Positions 17,584-25,255 of a stretch of DNA of 64,000 nt are shown in pieces. The notes under the pieces are model-generated. The model saw nothing but the letters and a program-made list of their open reading frames with translations, had not been told where the DNA came from and made no database searches. Source of the DNA: Burkholderia sp. BCC1644. GTDB taxonomy: Bacteria; Pseudomonadota; Gammaproteobacteria; Burkholderiales; Burkholderiaceae. Positions within the stretch are counted from its first letter, which is position 1; each line of letters begins with the position of its first letter. A program made the position numbers and the translations under genes. The DNA is taken from NCBI RefSeq assembly GCF_902833225.1, contig NZ_CADFEI010000015.1, forward strand, positions 1 through 64,000. The letters are read 5' to 3'.

Positions 17584-18837
17584 ATGCATCCGAGCGAGCA
17601 CGCGGTCTGCGTAGCGATCAACGACAACAACCGCGCGTGGTATGAAATGCTCGTGCCGTTCCTGCTGTCGCTGCGGCAGACCGGCTACGACGGACGGATC
17701 GCGGTGATCGGCTACGGGCTGTCCGAACGCAAGCGGCAGATCCTCGCGAGCCAGTCGGTCGATGTGATCGACGCATCGAGCGCGTATGCACTGCCGGTGG
17801 GCCGCTTCATCGAGGCCGCCGGGTATTGCGCGCGCAATCCGCAGATCCGCAAGCTCGCGCTGTACGACGCCGACATCTGGTTCTGCGCGCCGCAGTTCGA
17901 CCTGTTCTCGCAGATCGGCGACGACCGGATTCACGTGTGCCCCGACCCGCTGTTCTGCACGTTCGTCGTCACGCCGCTGATCGGCGAGCGGCGCGACCAG
18001 CACTGGCGTCTCGTCGTCGATGAAGTCACCGCACGCCACGGCGGTGCGCTGCAGGCCGGTCTCGTGGCCGGGACCGCCAACGCCTGGGCACGCTACGCGG
18101 ACCACCTGCGCGACTGCATCGCGCGCGTCGGCACCGATTTCCAGGAATGTTTCGGGATCGACACGACGTTCCTGCATCTGTGGAGCGCACAAGGCGAAAC
18201 GGCGCTGCTCGATCCGGTCCAGAACTTCGTCAGCAAGTACGGCATTCACGAGTCGTTCGACGCAGGCAGCGGCACGACGACGCTGTGTTACCAGGACGAA
18301 CCGATCCGCGCGCTGCACATGACCGGCGACATTCGCTTCTTCGACCGCTGGCGCTACTACGCGAACCACACCGACGCCGCGCTGCGCGACGGCGCGCCGT
18401 TCGCGCTGTCGGACGGCACGCCGGCGCCCTCCGACGCGCTCGCCGCACGGATTGCCGCGGCGGACTACGTGCAATCGGCCGGGCTGACCGTTTCCGCGGC
18501 GGCGATCGAGGCAAGCGCCGGCGCGTACCTTCAGGTGATCGACGAACCGGGCGGCACGATGCTCGTCGGCAGCGGGAACCACGAAGTCGCGTTCACCGCG
18601 ACCCGCGACATCGCGCGGCTGAACGTCTACGCCACGCACCCGTCCGGTTCGCCGTCGCCGTTGCTGTGCGAAGTGCTGGTCAGCGGGCAGGCGCAGCGCA
18701 AAGGCACCGAGCTGATGGCGCATTTCTGGTACCAGGTCGCGGCCGGCACCGTCATCACGCTGCGCGCGACGAGCCTCGGCGGCCAGCAGTGCAACGCGAT
18801 CTGGCGGCTGCGCGAGGCGCCGGACATGCAGCAGTAG
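17584..18837 (+). CDS. Glycosyltransferase-like hypothetical protein
   Basis: 417 residues, no signal peptide. Residues 1-280 read like a GT-A type glycosyltransferase: VCVAINDNNRAWYEMLVPFLLSL at the N terminus, then LALYDADIWFCAP with a DxD motif (Asp95-Ala-Asp97) of the sort that binds a metal-nucleotide sugar, and LHMTGDIRFFDRW further on. Residues about 300-417 are different: beta-rich, resembling a small sandwich domain (GSGNHEVAFTATRDIARLNVY). No other glycan gene is near, so the acceptor is unknown. ATG 17584 is chosen; an upstream ATG at 17548 would add 12 residues. The glycosyltransferase reading is inference from motifs. Confidence 0.6.
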   Translation: MHPSEHAVCVAINDNNRAWYEMLVPFLLSLRQTGYDGRIAVIGYGLSERKRQILASQSVDVIDASSAYALPVGRFIEAAGYCARNPQIRKLALYDADIWFCAPQFDLFSQIGDDRIHVCPDPLFCTFVVTPLIGERRDQHWRLVVDEVTARHGGALQAGLVAGTANAWARYADHLRDCIARVGTDFQECFGIDTTFLHLWSAQGETALLDPVQNFVSKYGIHESFDAGSGTTTLCYQDEPIRALHMTGDIRFFDRWRYYANHTDAALRDGAPFALSDGTPAPSDALAARIAAADYVQSAGLTVSAAAIEASAGAYLQVIDEPGGTMLVGSGNHEVAFTATRDIARLNVYATHPSGSPSPLLCEVLVSGQAQRKGTELMAHFWYQVAAGTVITLRATSLGGQQCNAIWRLREAPDMQQ

Positions 18838-18855
18838 GCGCCGGGCCGCGGCCGG

Positions 18856-20163
18856 TCAACCGACTGCCGCCCACACCAGGTACGCATTCAACCCGACGAT
18901 CACGACCGTCGCCGCGCCGGCGACGATCCGCAGCGGCATCCGCATCGCATAAGCGCCCATCACGTCCTCGCGCGCCGACAGCATCAACAGCGCGATCATC
19001 GGTATCGGCAACACGAAACTCAGCACGACCTGGCTCGCGACCATCGCGCGCGTGACGTCGCAGCCGAGCGCGACCACCACGAACGCGGGCGCGATCGTCA
19101 CCGCACGCCGCACCCAGACCGACATGCGGCGGTGGATGAAGCCCTGCATCACGACCTGCCCGGCCATCGTGCCGACCACCGAGCTCGACACGCCCGACGT
19201 CAGCAGCGCGACGAGAAACAGTGCACCGGCCGCCGGCCCGAGCACCGGGATCAGCGTGTGATACGCGTCGCCGATGTCGGTCATGCCCGGCGCACTCGAA
19301 TGGAACGCCGACGACGCCATCATCACCATCGCGAGATTCACGAACCCGGCGAGCCCGAGCGCGACGACGACCTCGCGGTTCGAGAAACGCACGAGCCGCC
19401 GCCGCTCCCCTTCGTCGCGCGGCGCGGTGCGATCCTGCGTGAGGCCCGAATGCAGATACAGCGTGTGCGGCATGATCGTCGCGCCGATGATCCCGACGGC
19501 GATCGTCAGCGCCGCGTGATCCGGAATCTGCGGGACGACCAGATGAAACGCGGCCGCATGCCAGTCCTGCGGCGCGATCAGCAGTTCGCCGAGATAACAC
19601 GCGCCGATCACGCCGACCAGCGCCGCGATCGCGGCTTCCAGCGGCCGGAAGCCGCGCTTCTCGAGCGCCAGGATCGCGCAGGTCGCCAACGCCGTCGCGA
19701 TCATCCCGGCAAACAGCGACAGGTGGCACAACAGCCCGAAGGCGAGCGCCCCGCCGAGGAATTCGGCAAGATCGGTCGCCATCGCGGCGATCTCCGACGC
19801 GATCCACATGCCCAACACGACCGGCGCGGGGAAACGGTCGCGGCACAGCTCGGCGAGATTGCGGCCGGTCACGATGCCGAGTTTCGCGGACATCGCCTGG
19901 AACAGCATCGCGATCGCGTTCGCGGCCAGCACGACCCACAGCAGCCGGTAGCCGTACGCAGCGCCGGCCTGGATGTTGGTCGCGAAGTTGCCGGGATCCA
20001 TGTAACCGATCGACGCAATCACGGCCGGGCCGACGAACGGCAGCAGCGCGGCGACGCCGGTGCGGCGCCCTTCGAGCGCGGCGCGCGCCGCGCCATCGGT
20101 ACGTTCGGGGGACAGGCCAGGCAGCGCGAAGCCACCGGCGGGTTTGCTCGGGACAGGAAGCAT
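18856..20163 (-). CDS. NRAMP-family divalent metal (Mn2+) transporter, MntH-like
   Basis: A 435-residue inner-membrane NRAMP transporter that imports Mn2+ (and possibly Fe2+) with protons. The metal-site sequence in helix 1 is intact (GYMDPGNFATNIQAGA, with Asp and Asn of DPGN), as is the helix-6 MPHTLYLHSG segment. Eleven hydrophobic helices are evident. It lies 93 bases downstream of an oxalate-decarboxylase gene on the same strand. That enzyme needs manganese, so the two probably act together: this protein supplies the cofactor. No Mn riboswitch or MntR site was recognised. Confidence 0.9.
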   Translation of the reverse strand: MLPVPSKPAGGFALPGLSPERTDGAARAALEGRRTGVAALLPFVGPAVIASIGYMDPGNFATNIQAGAAYGYRLLWVVLAANAIAMLFQAMSAKLGIVTGRNLAELCRDRFPAPVVLGMWIASEIAAMATDLAEFLGGALAFGLLCHLSLFAGMIATALATCAILALEKRGFRPLEAAIAALVGVIGACYLGELLIAPQDWHAAAFHLVVPQIPDHAALTIAVGIIGATIMPHTLYLHSGLTQDRTAPRDEGERRRLVRFSNREVVVALGLAGFVNLAMVMMASSAFHSSAPGMTDIGDAYHTLIPVLGPAAGALFLVALLTSGVSSSVVGTMAGQVVMQGFIHRRMSVWVRRAVTIAPAFVVVALGCDVTRAMVASQVVLSFVLPIPMIALLMLSAREDVMGAYAMRMPLRIVAGAATVVIVGLNAYLVWAAVG

Positions 20164-20256
20164 GGTGGAGTTTCCGTTCGAATGAGGAAGGCCGATTCGG
20201 GCGCGCGTGCCGCGGCCGGCATGCCGCCTGCCGGCCGCGGCTACGCGACCATCGCG

Positions 20257-21513
20257 TTACAGCGGCACGACGTCGGGACGATTGCGCGGAAACTGCGCGA
20301 TCACGTCGGGCGCGACGTTCAGGTGCGCTTCGACGAGCTTCGGCGGCGTATGCGCGAGCCAGTCGGACAGCGACACCTCCGCGTAGCGGTCGGTCTTGAA
20401 GATCTCCAGGAACACGAGATCGGTCTTGCCGGTGTTCTGCACGTAGTGCCCGAGGCTCTTCTTCACATAGCCGACGTCGCCCGCGCGAAAGTCGGCCGTC
20501 TGCGCCTTCGGCCCCGTATCGAACACGGTCATCCGCGCCTCGCCCTGCAAGTAGTACTGCCATTCGTCCGCGTTCGGGTGCCAGTGCAGTTCGCGCATGC
20601 CGCCCGGATGCACGGTGACGAGCGCGGCCGCGACGGTCGTCGACACGTTGAAGTTGGTGCTGTCCGCGATCCGCACTTCGCCGCCGCGCGTTTTCCTGAC
20701 CGGCTTCATGTCGCCGAGCGAGAAAATGAACGGATGCGGCGGCGCCCCGGCCGACGAAGCCGATGCGCGCTGCGCGTCCGCGAGCGGGCCCGGTTCGTCG
20801 CCCTGGAAGATCCACAGGTTGTCGAGCGGAACGTTCCTGAACGCATCGGCCGGTACGCCGAAGTTGAGCGCGAGCACGTCGGGCGGCGTATGCGCGACCC
20901 AGTCGGTCAGCAGCAGCGTGTTGAATTCCGATGCGCGGCCGTTGTCGAACGCGAGCAGGAATTCGGCGCCGTCGGTGCCGAGGCCCTGCAGCGAATGCGG
21001 CAGGCCGGGCGGGAAATACCAGAGATCGCCGGTCTTGACGTCCTGCACCGACGGCCGCCCGAGTTCGTCGAGCACCGTGATCCGGCACCGGCCGTCGAGC
21101 ATGATCGCCCACTCGGCCTGCTGGTGCCAATGCATCTCGCGAATGCCGCCGCGCGTCAGGCGCATGTTCACGCCGGAAATGGTTTCGGAAATCGCAAAAT
21201 CGTCCTGCGTGACTTCGCGCGCCCACCCGCCATTTTGAATGCGTTTATGGGCATTATTGAAAGACGCCCAGAATAATGGCATCCCGTTGATATCGGTGGC
21301 CGGCGGATCCTGAAAAGACGGAAACTGATTCGCGATTGCCGGATTTTTCGGCCCCGGGTCGGTCAGGCTTTGGCGGTTGAGCGCATTCACCGCGCCTTCC
21401 GGCGGGCGATCCGGATTGCCGAACGAAGCCGCCTTGGCGGATACCGCGATTCCTGCGGCGGCAATGGCGCCAGCCGTACCCGCCAGCATCTTGCGTCGAG
21501 AAAGATTCGTCAT
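20257..21513 (-). CDS. oxdC: Exported bicupin oxalate decarboxylase
   Basis: 418 residues: a twin-arginine-like signal (LSRRKMLAGTAG, Arg6-Arg7) followed by two cupin domains. Each carries a complete metal site: domain 1 His128, His130, Glu134 and His173 (in MHWHQQAEW and PGLPHSL); domain 2 His310, His312, Glu317 and His356 (in LHWHPNADEW and SLGHYVQ). The lid segment has SEFNT with Glu196, which corresponds to the catalytic glutamate of B. subtilis OxdC; this favours decarboxylase (oxalate to formate and CO2) over oxidase activity. Export of the enzyme by Tat would place it in the periplasm. It is upstream of and co-directional with the NRAMP manganese transporter. AGAGG precedes the ATG. 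Confidence 0.9.
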   Translation of the reverse strand: MTNLSRRKMLAGTAGAIAAAGIAVSAKAASFGNPDRPPEGAVNALNRQSLTDPGPKNPAIANQFPSFQDPPATDINGMPLFWASFNNAHKRIQNGGWAREVTQDDFAISETISGVNMRLTRGGIREMHWHQQAEWAIMLDGRCRITVLDELGRPSVQDVKTGDLWYFPPGLPHSLQGLGTDGAEFLLAFDNGRASEFNTLLLTDWVAHTPPDVLALNFGVPADAFRNVPLDNLWIFQGDEPGPLADAQRASASSAGAPPHPFIFSLGDMKPVRKTRGGEVRIADSTNFNVSTTVAAALVTVHPGGMRELHWHPNADEWQYYLQGEARMTVFDTGPKAQTADFRAGDVGYVKKSLGHYVQNTGKTDLVFLEIFKTDRYAEVSLSDWLAHTPPKLVEAHLNVAPDVIAQFPRNRPDVVPL

Positions 21514-21889
21514 GATTTCCTCTTCATTCTTGCGATTAAGCGAATTCCCATTACGGAATACTTGCCGTTTTTCGGATTATCGAAAATCAAACATCCCGTC
21601 ACGCAAGTTAAATACAATTCGACGGATAACTTAAATGAATTATCAACCTGAATTGATGATTTAATCTGATCGCCTTTAATTTTGTAATTATTGCGATGCA
21701 GCGGGATGGCAGGTGGCGACGGATTTCGGTGATTGAGGGATACGCTTGCGCCCGGTCGTGATGACATGCATTGCGACAACGCGGGATCGGGATACGATCC
21801 AGTCGATTCGGATCACTGATCGTATCGAGCGGGCCCGTACGGATGCCGATACGCCGGATACCGGTTACCGTGCCGCGACCGGAAGCGGT
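21514..21889. other. AT-rich intergenic region upstream of oxdC
   Basis: These 376 bases lie between the hipA stop and the oxdC start (both minus strand). The half near oxdC (about 21540-21700) is markedly AT-rich compared with the surroundings and must hold the oxdC promoter. The other half contains the inverted repeat described separately. Open frames here show no family likeness. Confidence 0.5.
21791..21826 (-). terminator. Inverted repeat downstream of hipA
   Basis: GATACGATC (21791-21799) and GATCGTATC (21818-21826) are perfectly complementary with an 18-base loop, which itself contains an alternative GATCC/GGATC pairing. It lies about 64 bases beyond the hipA stop on the minus strand. 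It may be a terminator or a regulator site for oxdC. Confidence 0.4.
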
Positions 21890-23224
21890 TCACTCCAGCG
21901 GCATCGCGTCGAGCCGTTGCGCGGCGAACCTCAAGCCGCCCAGAATCCGTTCCGCGACCCGCGCCGGAAAGCCGGGCGGCAACGCCGCGCCAACCGATTC
22001 GATCACATGCGGCGTCATCGCGACGAGCCGTTCGACGATCGGCGTCGCGATATCGCCGAGCAGGCAGTGCTCGGCCATCGCGCTGAAGTGCCGTCGCGTG
22101 ATATCGCGCATCGCATAGTGCTTGCGCTTGCCGTGCACGGCCATCGCGAGCTTCGCCTTGTGCCACGACCACTGGTTCGCGCCGTCGCCTTCGACCGGCC
22201 AGATCGACATCACGTCGTAAAGCGGCGTCAGCCGGAAACGGCCGCCGGGCAGCAGGCGCAGGCTGAAGTTCTTCGCATGCCCGTCCGGTGCGGCGAGCAT
22301 CCAGAACACGATCAGGGCGGCGAACAACGTGTCGAGATCCTCCCGCGCCGTTTCGGAACGGCGCAGGAGGCCGGCGAGATCGGGTACGCCGGGGCCGCCC
22401 TGCGACTCGTACTTCAGATGAGGCGGCACGCCGAGCGCCTGGCAGAAGTCCTCCTGCGGCAAGCGCAACAGCCACCCGCCATCGCGATGCAACGCACGAT
22501 CGAAGCGTGCGACGGACAAAACCTTGTACGCGCCGAAACGCTCGATTTCCGCCTGCGCGCCCGGCAGGCCGAACGCGCGCAGGATCGCGAGGCACAACCA
22601 CTCGTTCTCGACGGAGGCCGTCAGATCGGCCCGCTTGTTACCGACCAGCCCGAGCGGCAATTTCAGGATATGCGTCGTCGGCGTCGCGCCATGCGGGCGC
22701 ATCCAGCGCCCGTCATGAAACAACAGTGCGGTCTTTTCCTGCGCGCCGGCCAGCGACAGCCGGAAATCGTCGTCGTCCCCGCCTGCCGTCGCCACCCCGC
22801 TCGCCTGATCGAGCACACGTGCCACGTCGTCGTCCGACAGCGGCGTACCGTCGATGCGATTCAGGCCGGCCGGCGCATCGTCCTCGCCGAGCAATTGCAC
22901 CGCGCCGATGCAGTCGCGGCCGAGCGCGGCGAGCAGATCGAACGGCTCGGTCGTCGCCGTGCCGAACCGGGTGGCCAGGCGGCGCCGAATGGCATCGCTG
23001 TCCGGCAAGAGGTTGTCGAAGAAGTGATTCACGCGTTCGCCGCGCAGCGGTGCGTCGCCGACACCGAACGGCAGCGACAGCGATAACGGGCGGCCGACGG
23101 CCGATTGTTTCCAGCCGGCGTCGTACAGCAGTTCCATGTCGCCGCGTGCGGGAATCCGCCACGTGCCGACCCGCTGGCCGTTCGTCCAGATCGACAACGC
23201 GCGCGTGTGCGTTTTGCGTCCCAT
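21890..23224 (-). CDS. hipA: HipA-family serine/threonine kinase toxin
   Basis: 444 residues, full-length HipA fold. The phosphate-binding and autophosphorylation segment SLAGAQEKTAL is present (Ser157 corresponds to the regulatory serine of E. coli HipA). The catalytic loop reads APDGHAKNFSL (Asp314, Asn319) and the metal-binding segment is TPLYDVMS (Asp337). HipA kinases phosphorylate aminoacyl-tRNA synthetases such as GltX and halt translation, giving persistence; related kinases have other targets. The gene starts 3 bases after the antitoxin stop. All key residues are kept, so it should be active. Confidence 0.92.
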   Translation of the reverse strand: MGRKTHTRALSIWTNGQRVGTWRIPARGDMELLYDAGWKQSAVGRPLSLSLPFGVGDAPLRGERVNHFFDNLLPDSDAIRRRLATRFGTATTEPFDLLAALGRDCIGAVQLLGEDDAPAGLNRIDGTPLSDDDVARVLDQASGVATAGGDDDDFRLSLAGAQEKTALLFHDGRWMRPHGATPTTHILKLPLGLVGNKRADLTASVENEWLCLAILRAFGLPGAQAEIERFGAYKVLSVARFDRALHRDGGWLLRLPQEDFCQALGVPPHLKYESQGGPGVPDLAGLLRRSETAREDLDTLFAALIVFWMLAAPDGHAKNFSLRLLPGGRFRLTPLYDVMSIWPVEGDGANQWSWHKAKLAMAVHGKRKHYAMRDITRRHFSAMAEHCLLGDIATPIVERLVAMTPHVIESVGAALPPGFPARVAERILGGLRFAAQRLDAMPLE

Positions 23225-23227
23225 CGC

Positions 23228-23476
23228 TTACCACTCGACGTCGGCTGCGTCGCGCCCGTCCTTCGTGCGGATGCTGAGTTCGAGACCGTACAGCGCGGTC
23301 AGCTCGAGCAACTGGCTGAGCGACAGGCTTTCGGTACGCGTGGTTTCGAGCGACGACAGGCGCGACTGGCCCACGCCGATTCTCCCGGCCGCTTCCGCTT
23401 GCGTCAGGCCCTTTGCCTGACGCGCGGAAGACAGGATTTCGCCCAGTTGCGCGGGCGTATTGACGATGAAGTTCAC
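23228..23476 (-). CDS. hipB: HipB-family antitoxin (Xre-type helix-turn-helix)
   Basis: 82 residues from a GTG start at 23474-23476, with GGGGA about 8 bases upstream. A longer frame opening with TTG at 23497 has no ribosome site and would begin at the predicted transcription start. The helix-turn-helix is plain: LGEILSSARQAKGLTQAEAAG then VGQSRLSSLE. A short charged C-terminal tail ends in a tryptophan, as in HipB proteins. It should bind and silence HipA and repress its own promoter through the three operators just upstream. Confidence 0.9.
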   Translation of the reverse strand: MNFIVNTPAQLGEILSSARQAKGLTQAEAAGRIGVGQSRLSSLETTRTESLSLSQLLELTALYGLELSIRTKDGRDAADVEW

Positions 23477-23504
23477 GGCGTGGATCCCCGAGGACAATCA
23501 ATGC

Positions 23505-23532
23505 AGTATATGCCTGACAGACATAAACGCAA
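23505..23532 (-). promoter_or_regulatory. hipBA promoter
   Basis: On the minus strand TTGCGT (23527-23532) and TATACT (23505-23510) are separated by 16 bases. The first 17-bp hipB operator (23509-23525) almost exactly fills that spacer. The expected transcription start, near 23498, leaves about 22 bases of leader before the GTG start. Confidence 0.65.
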
Positions 23533-23577
23533 ATTATTCCTGTCAGACATAAACTCGAAATATGCCTGACAGACATA
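23509..23577. promoter_or_regulatory. Three evenly spaced HipB operators
   Basis: Near-palindromes TATGCCTGACAGACATA at 23509-23525 and 23561-23577, and TATTCCTGTCAGACATA at 23535-23551. The start-to-start distance is exactly 26 bp both times. Each has half-sites of the form TATG(T/C)CTG. Only the first overlaps the promoter; the outer two may allow cooperative repression. Confidence 0.75.
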
Positions 23578-23675
23578 AATGCGCCCTGAAGTACCACCCC
23601 CCTCTAACGCGTTTTCGACCCTATCACCTATCCTCACACCATAGTTTTTCTCCGCTGGCGCGAATGATTTTGGCT

Positions 23676-23722
23676 TTGTTAGATGGATGACATTCGATCA
23701 TCAGACGACAACGATCTAACAA
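23676..23722. promoter_or_regulatory. Inverted repeat at the rpiR start (possible autoregulatory operator)
   Basis: TTGTTAGAT (23676-23684) and ATCTAACAA (23714-23722) are perfectly complementary, 29 bases apart. The right arm ends three bases before the ATG of the RpiR regulator, taking the place where a Shine-Dalgarno sequence would be. It may be bound by RpiR or form an RNA stem that limits translation. Confidence 0.6.
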
Positions 23723-23725
23723 CCG

Positions 23726-24613
23726 ATGACCTGCGCGTTCGCCCGTACCGTCGAATCCCGTTATGCCGAGCTGACGCCGACCGCCAAGCGCATCGCGAGC
23801 TACATGCTCGCGAACCTCGACCGGCTCGGGCTCGAAACGGCCGACCAGATCGCGCAGCAGGCCGGCACCAGCGGCATCTCGGTCGGGCGCTTCCTGCGCA
23901 GCGTCGGCTACCGCAATCTCGACGACCTGAAACGCGAACTGCGCGGCGGCGGCGATCGTCCGTGGATGATCACCGACCGGCTCGACGAATACCGCCGCGT
24001 CGCCGGCACGCAACCGGCCGAACGCAACGGCAACGCCAACGGCAGCGCCGGCACGCTCGCGTCGTCGCTCGAACGCGAACTCGATGCGATCCGGCACGTG
24101 TACCGGCTCGCCGAAGGCCCCGTGTTCGCGCAGGTCGCCGACCGGATCGCGCAGGCCGACGCGGTGTTCATCCTCGGCATCCAGTCGACGCGCGGGATCA
24201 GCAACGCCTTCAGCAGCTACCTCGAATACCTGCGCCCGCGCGTGTTCTATTCCGACGGCCAGTCGGGTTCGTACGTCGATTCGCTGAACTCCGAATTCGA
24301 GCGGCCGTACTGCATCGTCACCGATACGCGCGCGTATTCGCGCGGCGCGCGCCGCTATTGCCAGGCGGCCGCCGAGCGCGGGCAGCCATTCGCGCTGGTC
24401 ACCGATCTGTCGTGCCCGTGGGCGCGCGACTGGCCGGCCGACTTGCTGCAGGTGAAGACCGACGTCGGCCAGTTCTGGGATTCGCTCGCGCCGCTCACCT
24501 GCCTGTTCAACCTGCTGATCACGGCCGTGGTCGACCGCCTCGGCCCCGCGATCGACCGGCGCGTCGCGCGCAACCGCGAACTGCAGCACACGTTCGACCA
24601 ATTCGAATCCTGA
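23726..24613 (+). CDS. RpiR/MurR-family regulator with SIS domain
   Basis: 295 residues. The N-terminal helix-turn-helix of the RpiR family is clear (LTPTAKRIASYMLANLDRLG, then ADQIAQQAGTSGISVGRFLRSVGY). A SIS (sugar isomerase) effector domain follows from about residue 125 (FILGIQSTRGISNAFSSYLEYL). MurR-type members sense amino-sugar phosphates from peptidoglycan. Here the gene heads the D-Ala-D-Ala utilisation operon, which fits a role in cell-wall recycling, though the exact ligand is unknown. No ribosome-binding site is visible before the ATG. The following gene, ddpX, starts 17 bases after the stop. Confidence 0.88.
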   Translation: MTCAFARTVESRYAELTPTAKRIASYMLANLDRLGLETADQIAQQAGTSGISVGRFLRSVGYRNLDDLKRELRGGGDRPWMITDRLDEYRRVAGTQPAERNGNANGSAGTLASSLERELDAIRHVYRLAEGPVFAQVADRIAQADAVFILGIQSTRGISNAFSSYLEYLRPRVFYSDGQSGSYVDSLNSEFERPYCIVTDTRAYSRGARRYCQAAAERGQPFALVTDLSCPWARDWPADLLQVKTDVGQFWDSLAPLTCLFNLLITAVVDRLGPAIDRRVARNRELQHTFDQFES

Positions 24614-24630
24614 GCGAGCCCGCCCTGCCG

Positions 24631-25194
24631 ATGAACGATCACCGCCTCGTCGAAATCACGCCCGCTACGCATCGCGTCGACATCGATCTCGTCTACGCGA
24701 CCGAGCGCAACCTGACCGGCAAGCCGATCTACCGCCACACGCACTGCCTGCTGCTGGCGCCGGCCGAAGCCGCGCTGCGCCGCGCAGTGGACATTGCGGC
24801 GCAAGCCGGCGTCACGCTGCGCATCTACGACGCCTACCGGCCGCCGCAAGCGCAGCAGGTGCTGTGGGATTTCCTGCCCGATCCGGACTTCATCGCCGAT
24901 CCCGGCCGCGGCTCGAACCACAGCCGCGGCACCGCGCTCGACCTGACGCTCGTCGGCGCGGACGGCGAACCGCTCGACATGGGCACGGGCTTCGACGAGA
25001 TGGTCGCCGCGTCGGGCCACTTCCACGCGGGGCTGCCGGAAGCCGTGCAACGCAACCGCCTGCTGCTGCTCGGCGTGATGCATGCGGCCGGCTTCGCGCA
25101 CGACGACGACGAGTGGTGGCACTACGAACTGCCCGGCTCGCACGCGTTGCCGCAGATCGACAACGCGGCAAGCGGCCCGTGGCGCCTGATGTGA
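24631..25194 (+). CDS. ddpX: D-Ala-D-Ala dipeptidase (VanX/DdpX family)
   Basis: 187 residues, a zinc metallopeptidase that cleaves D-alanyl-D-alanine. The zinc-site and catalytic motifs are complete: SNHSRGTALDLTL (His and Asp ligands), YDAYRPPQAQQ (arginine region), and DDEWWHYEL (catalytic Glu and His ligand). No signal peptide, so it is cytoplasmic. Length fits VanX/DdpX (about 190-200). It lies between the RpiR gene and the binding-protein gene, as the dipeptidase of the imported substrate. In E. coli the same enzyme lets cells use D-Ala-D-Ala as a nutrient in stationary phase. Vancomycin resistance is not implied, since VanA and VanH genes are absent and this is a Gram-negative. Confidence 0.92.
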   Translation: MNDHRLVEITPATHRVDIDLVYATERNLTGKPIYRHTHCLLLAPAEAALRRAVDIAAQAGVTLRIYDAYRPPQAQQVLWDFLPDPDFIADPGRGSNHSRGTALDLTLVGADGEPLDMGTGFDEMVAASGHFHAGLPEAVQRNRLLLLGVMHAAGFAHDDDEWWHYELPGSHALPQIDNAASGPWRLM

Positions 25195-25255
25195 TGGCCA
25201 TACGCATTCCCCTCACCGTTCACGTTCGACGACTTCAACGACACATGGAGCGCAG

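Noticed and set aside
23497..23497. TTG at 23495-23497 as the hipB start
   Set aside because: It has no ribosome site and coincides with the predicted transcription start; GTG at 23474-23476 has GGGGA at good spacing.
24631..25194. Vancomycin resistance gene cluster
   Set aside because: Only a VanX-type dipeptidase is present, inside a dipeptide transporter operon; no ligase or dehydrogenase genes accompany it.
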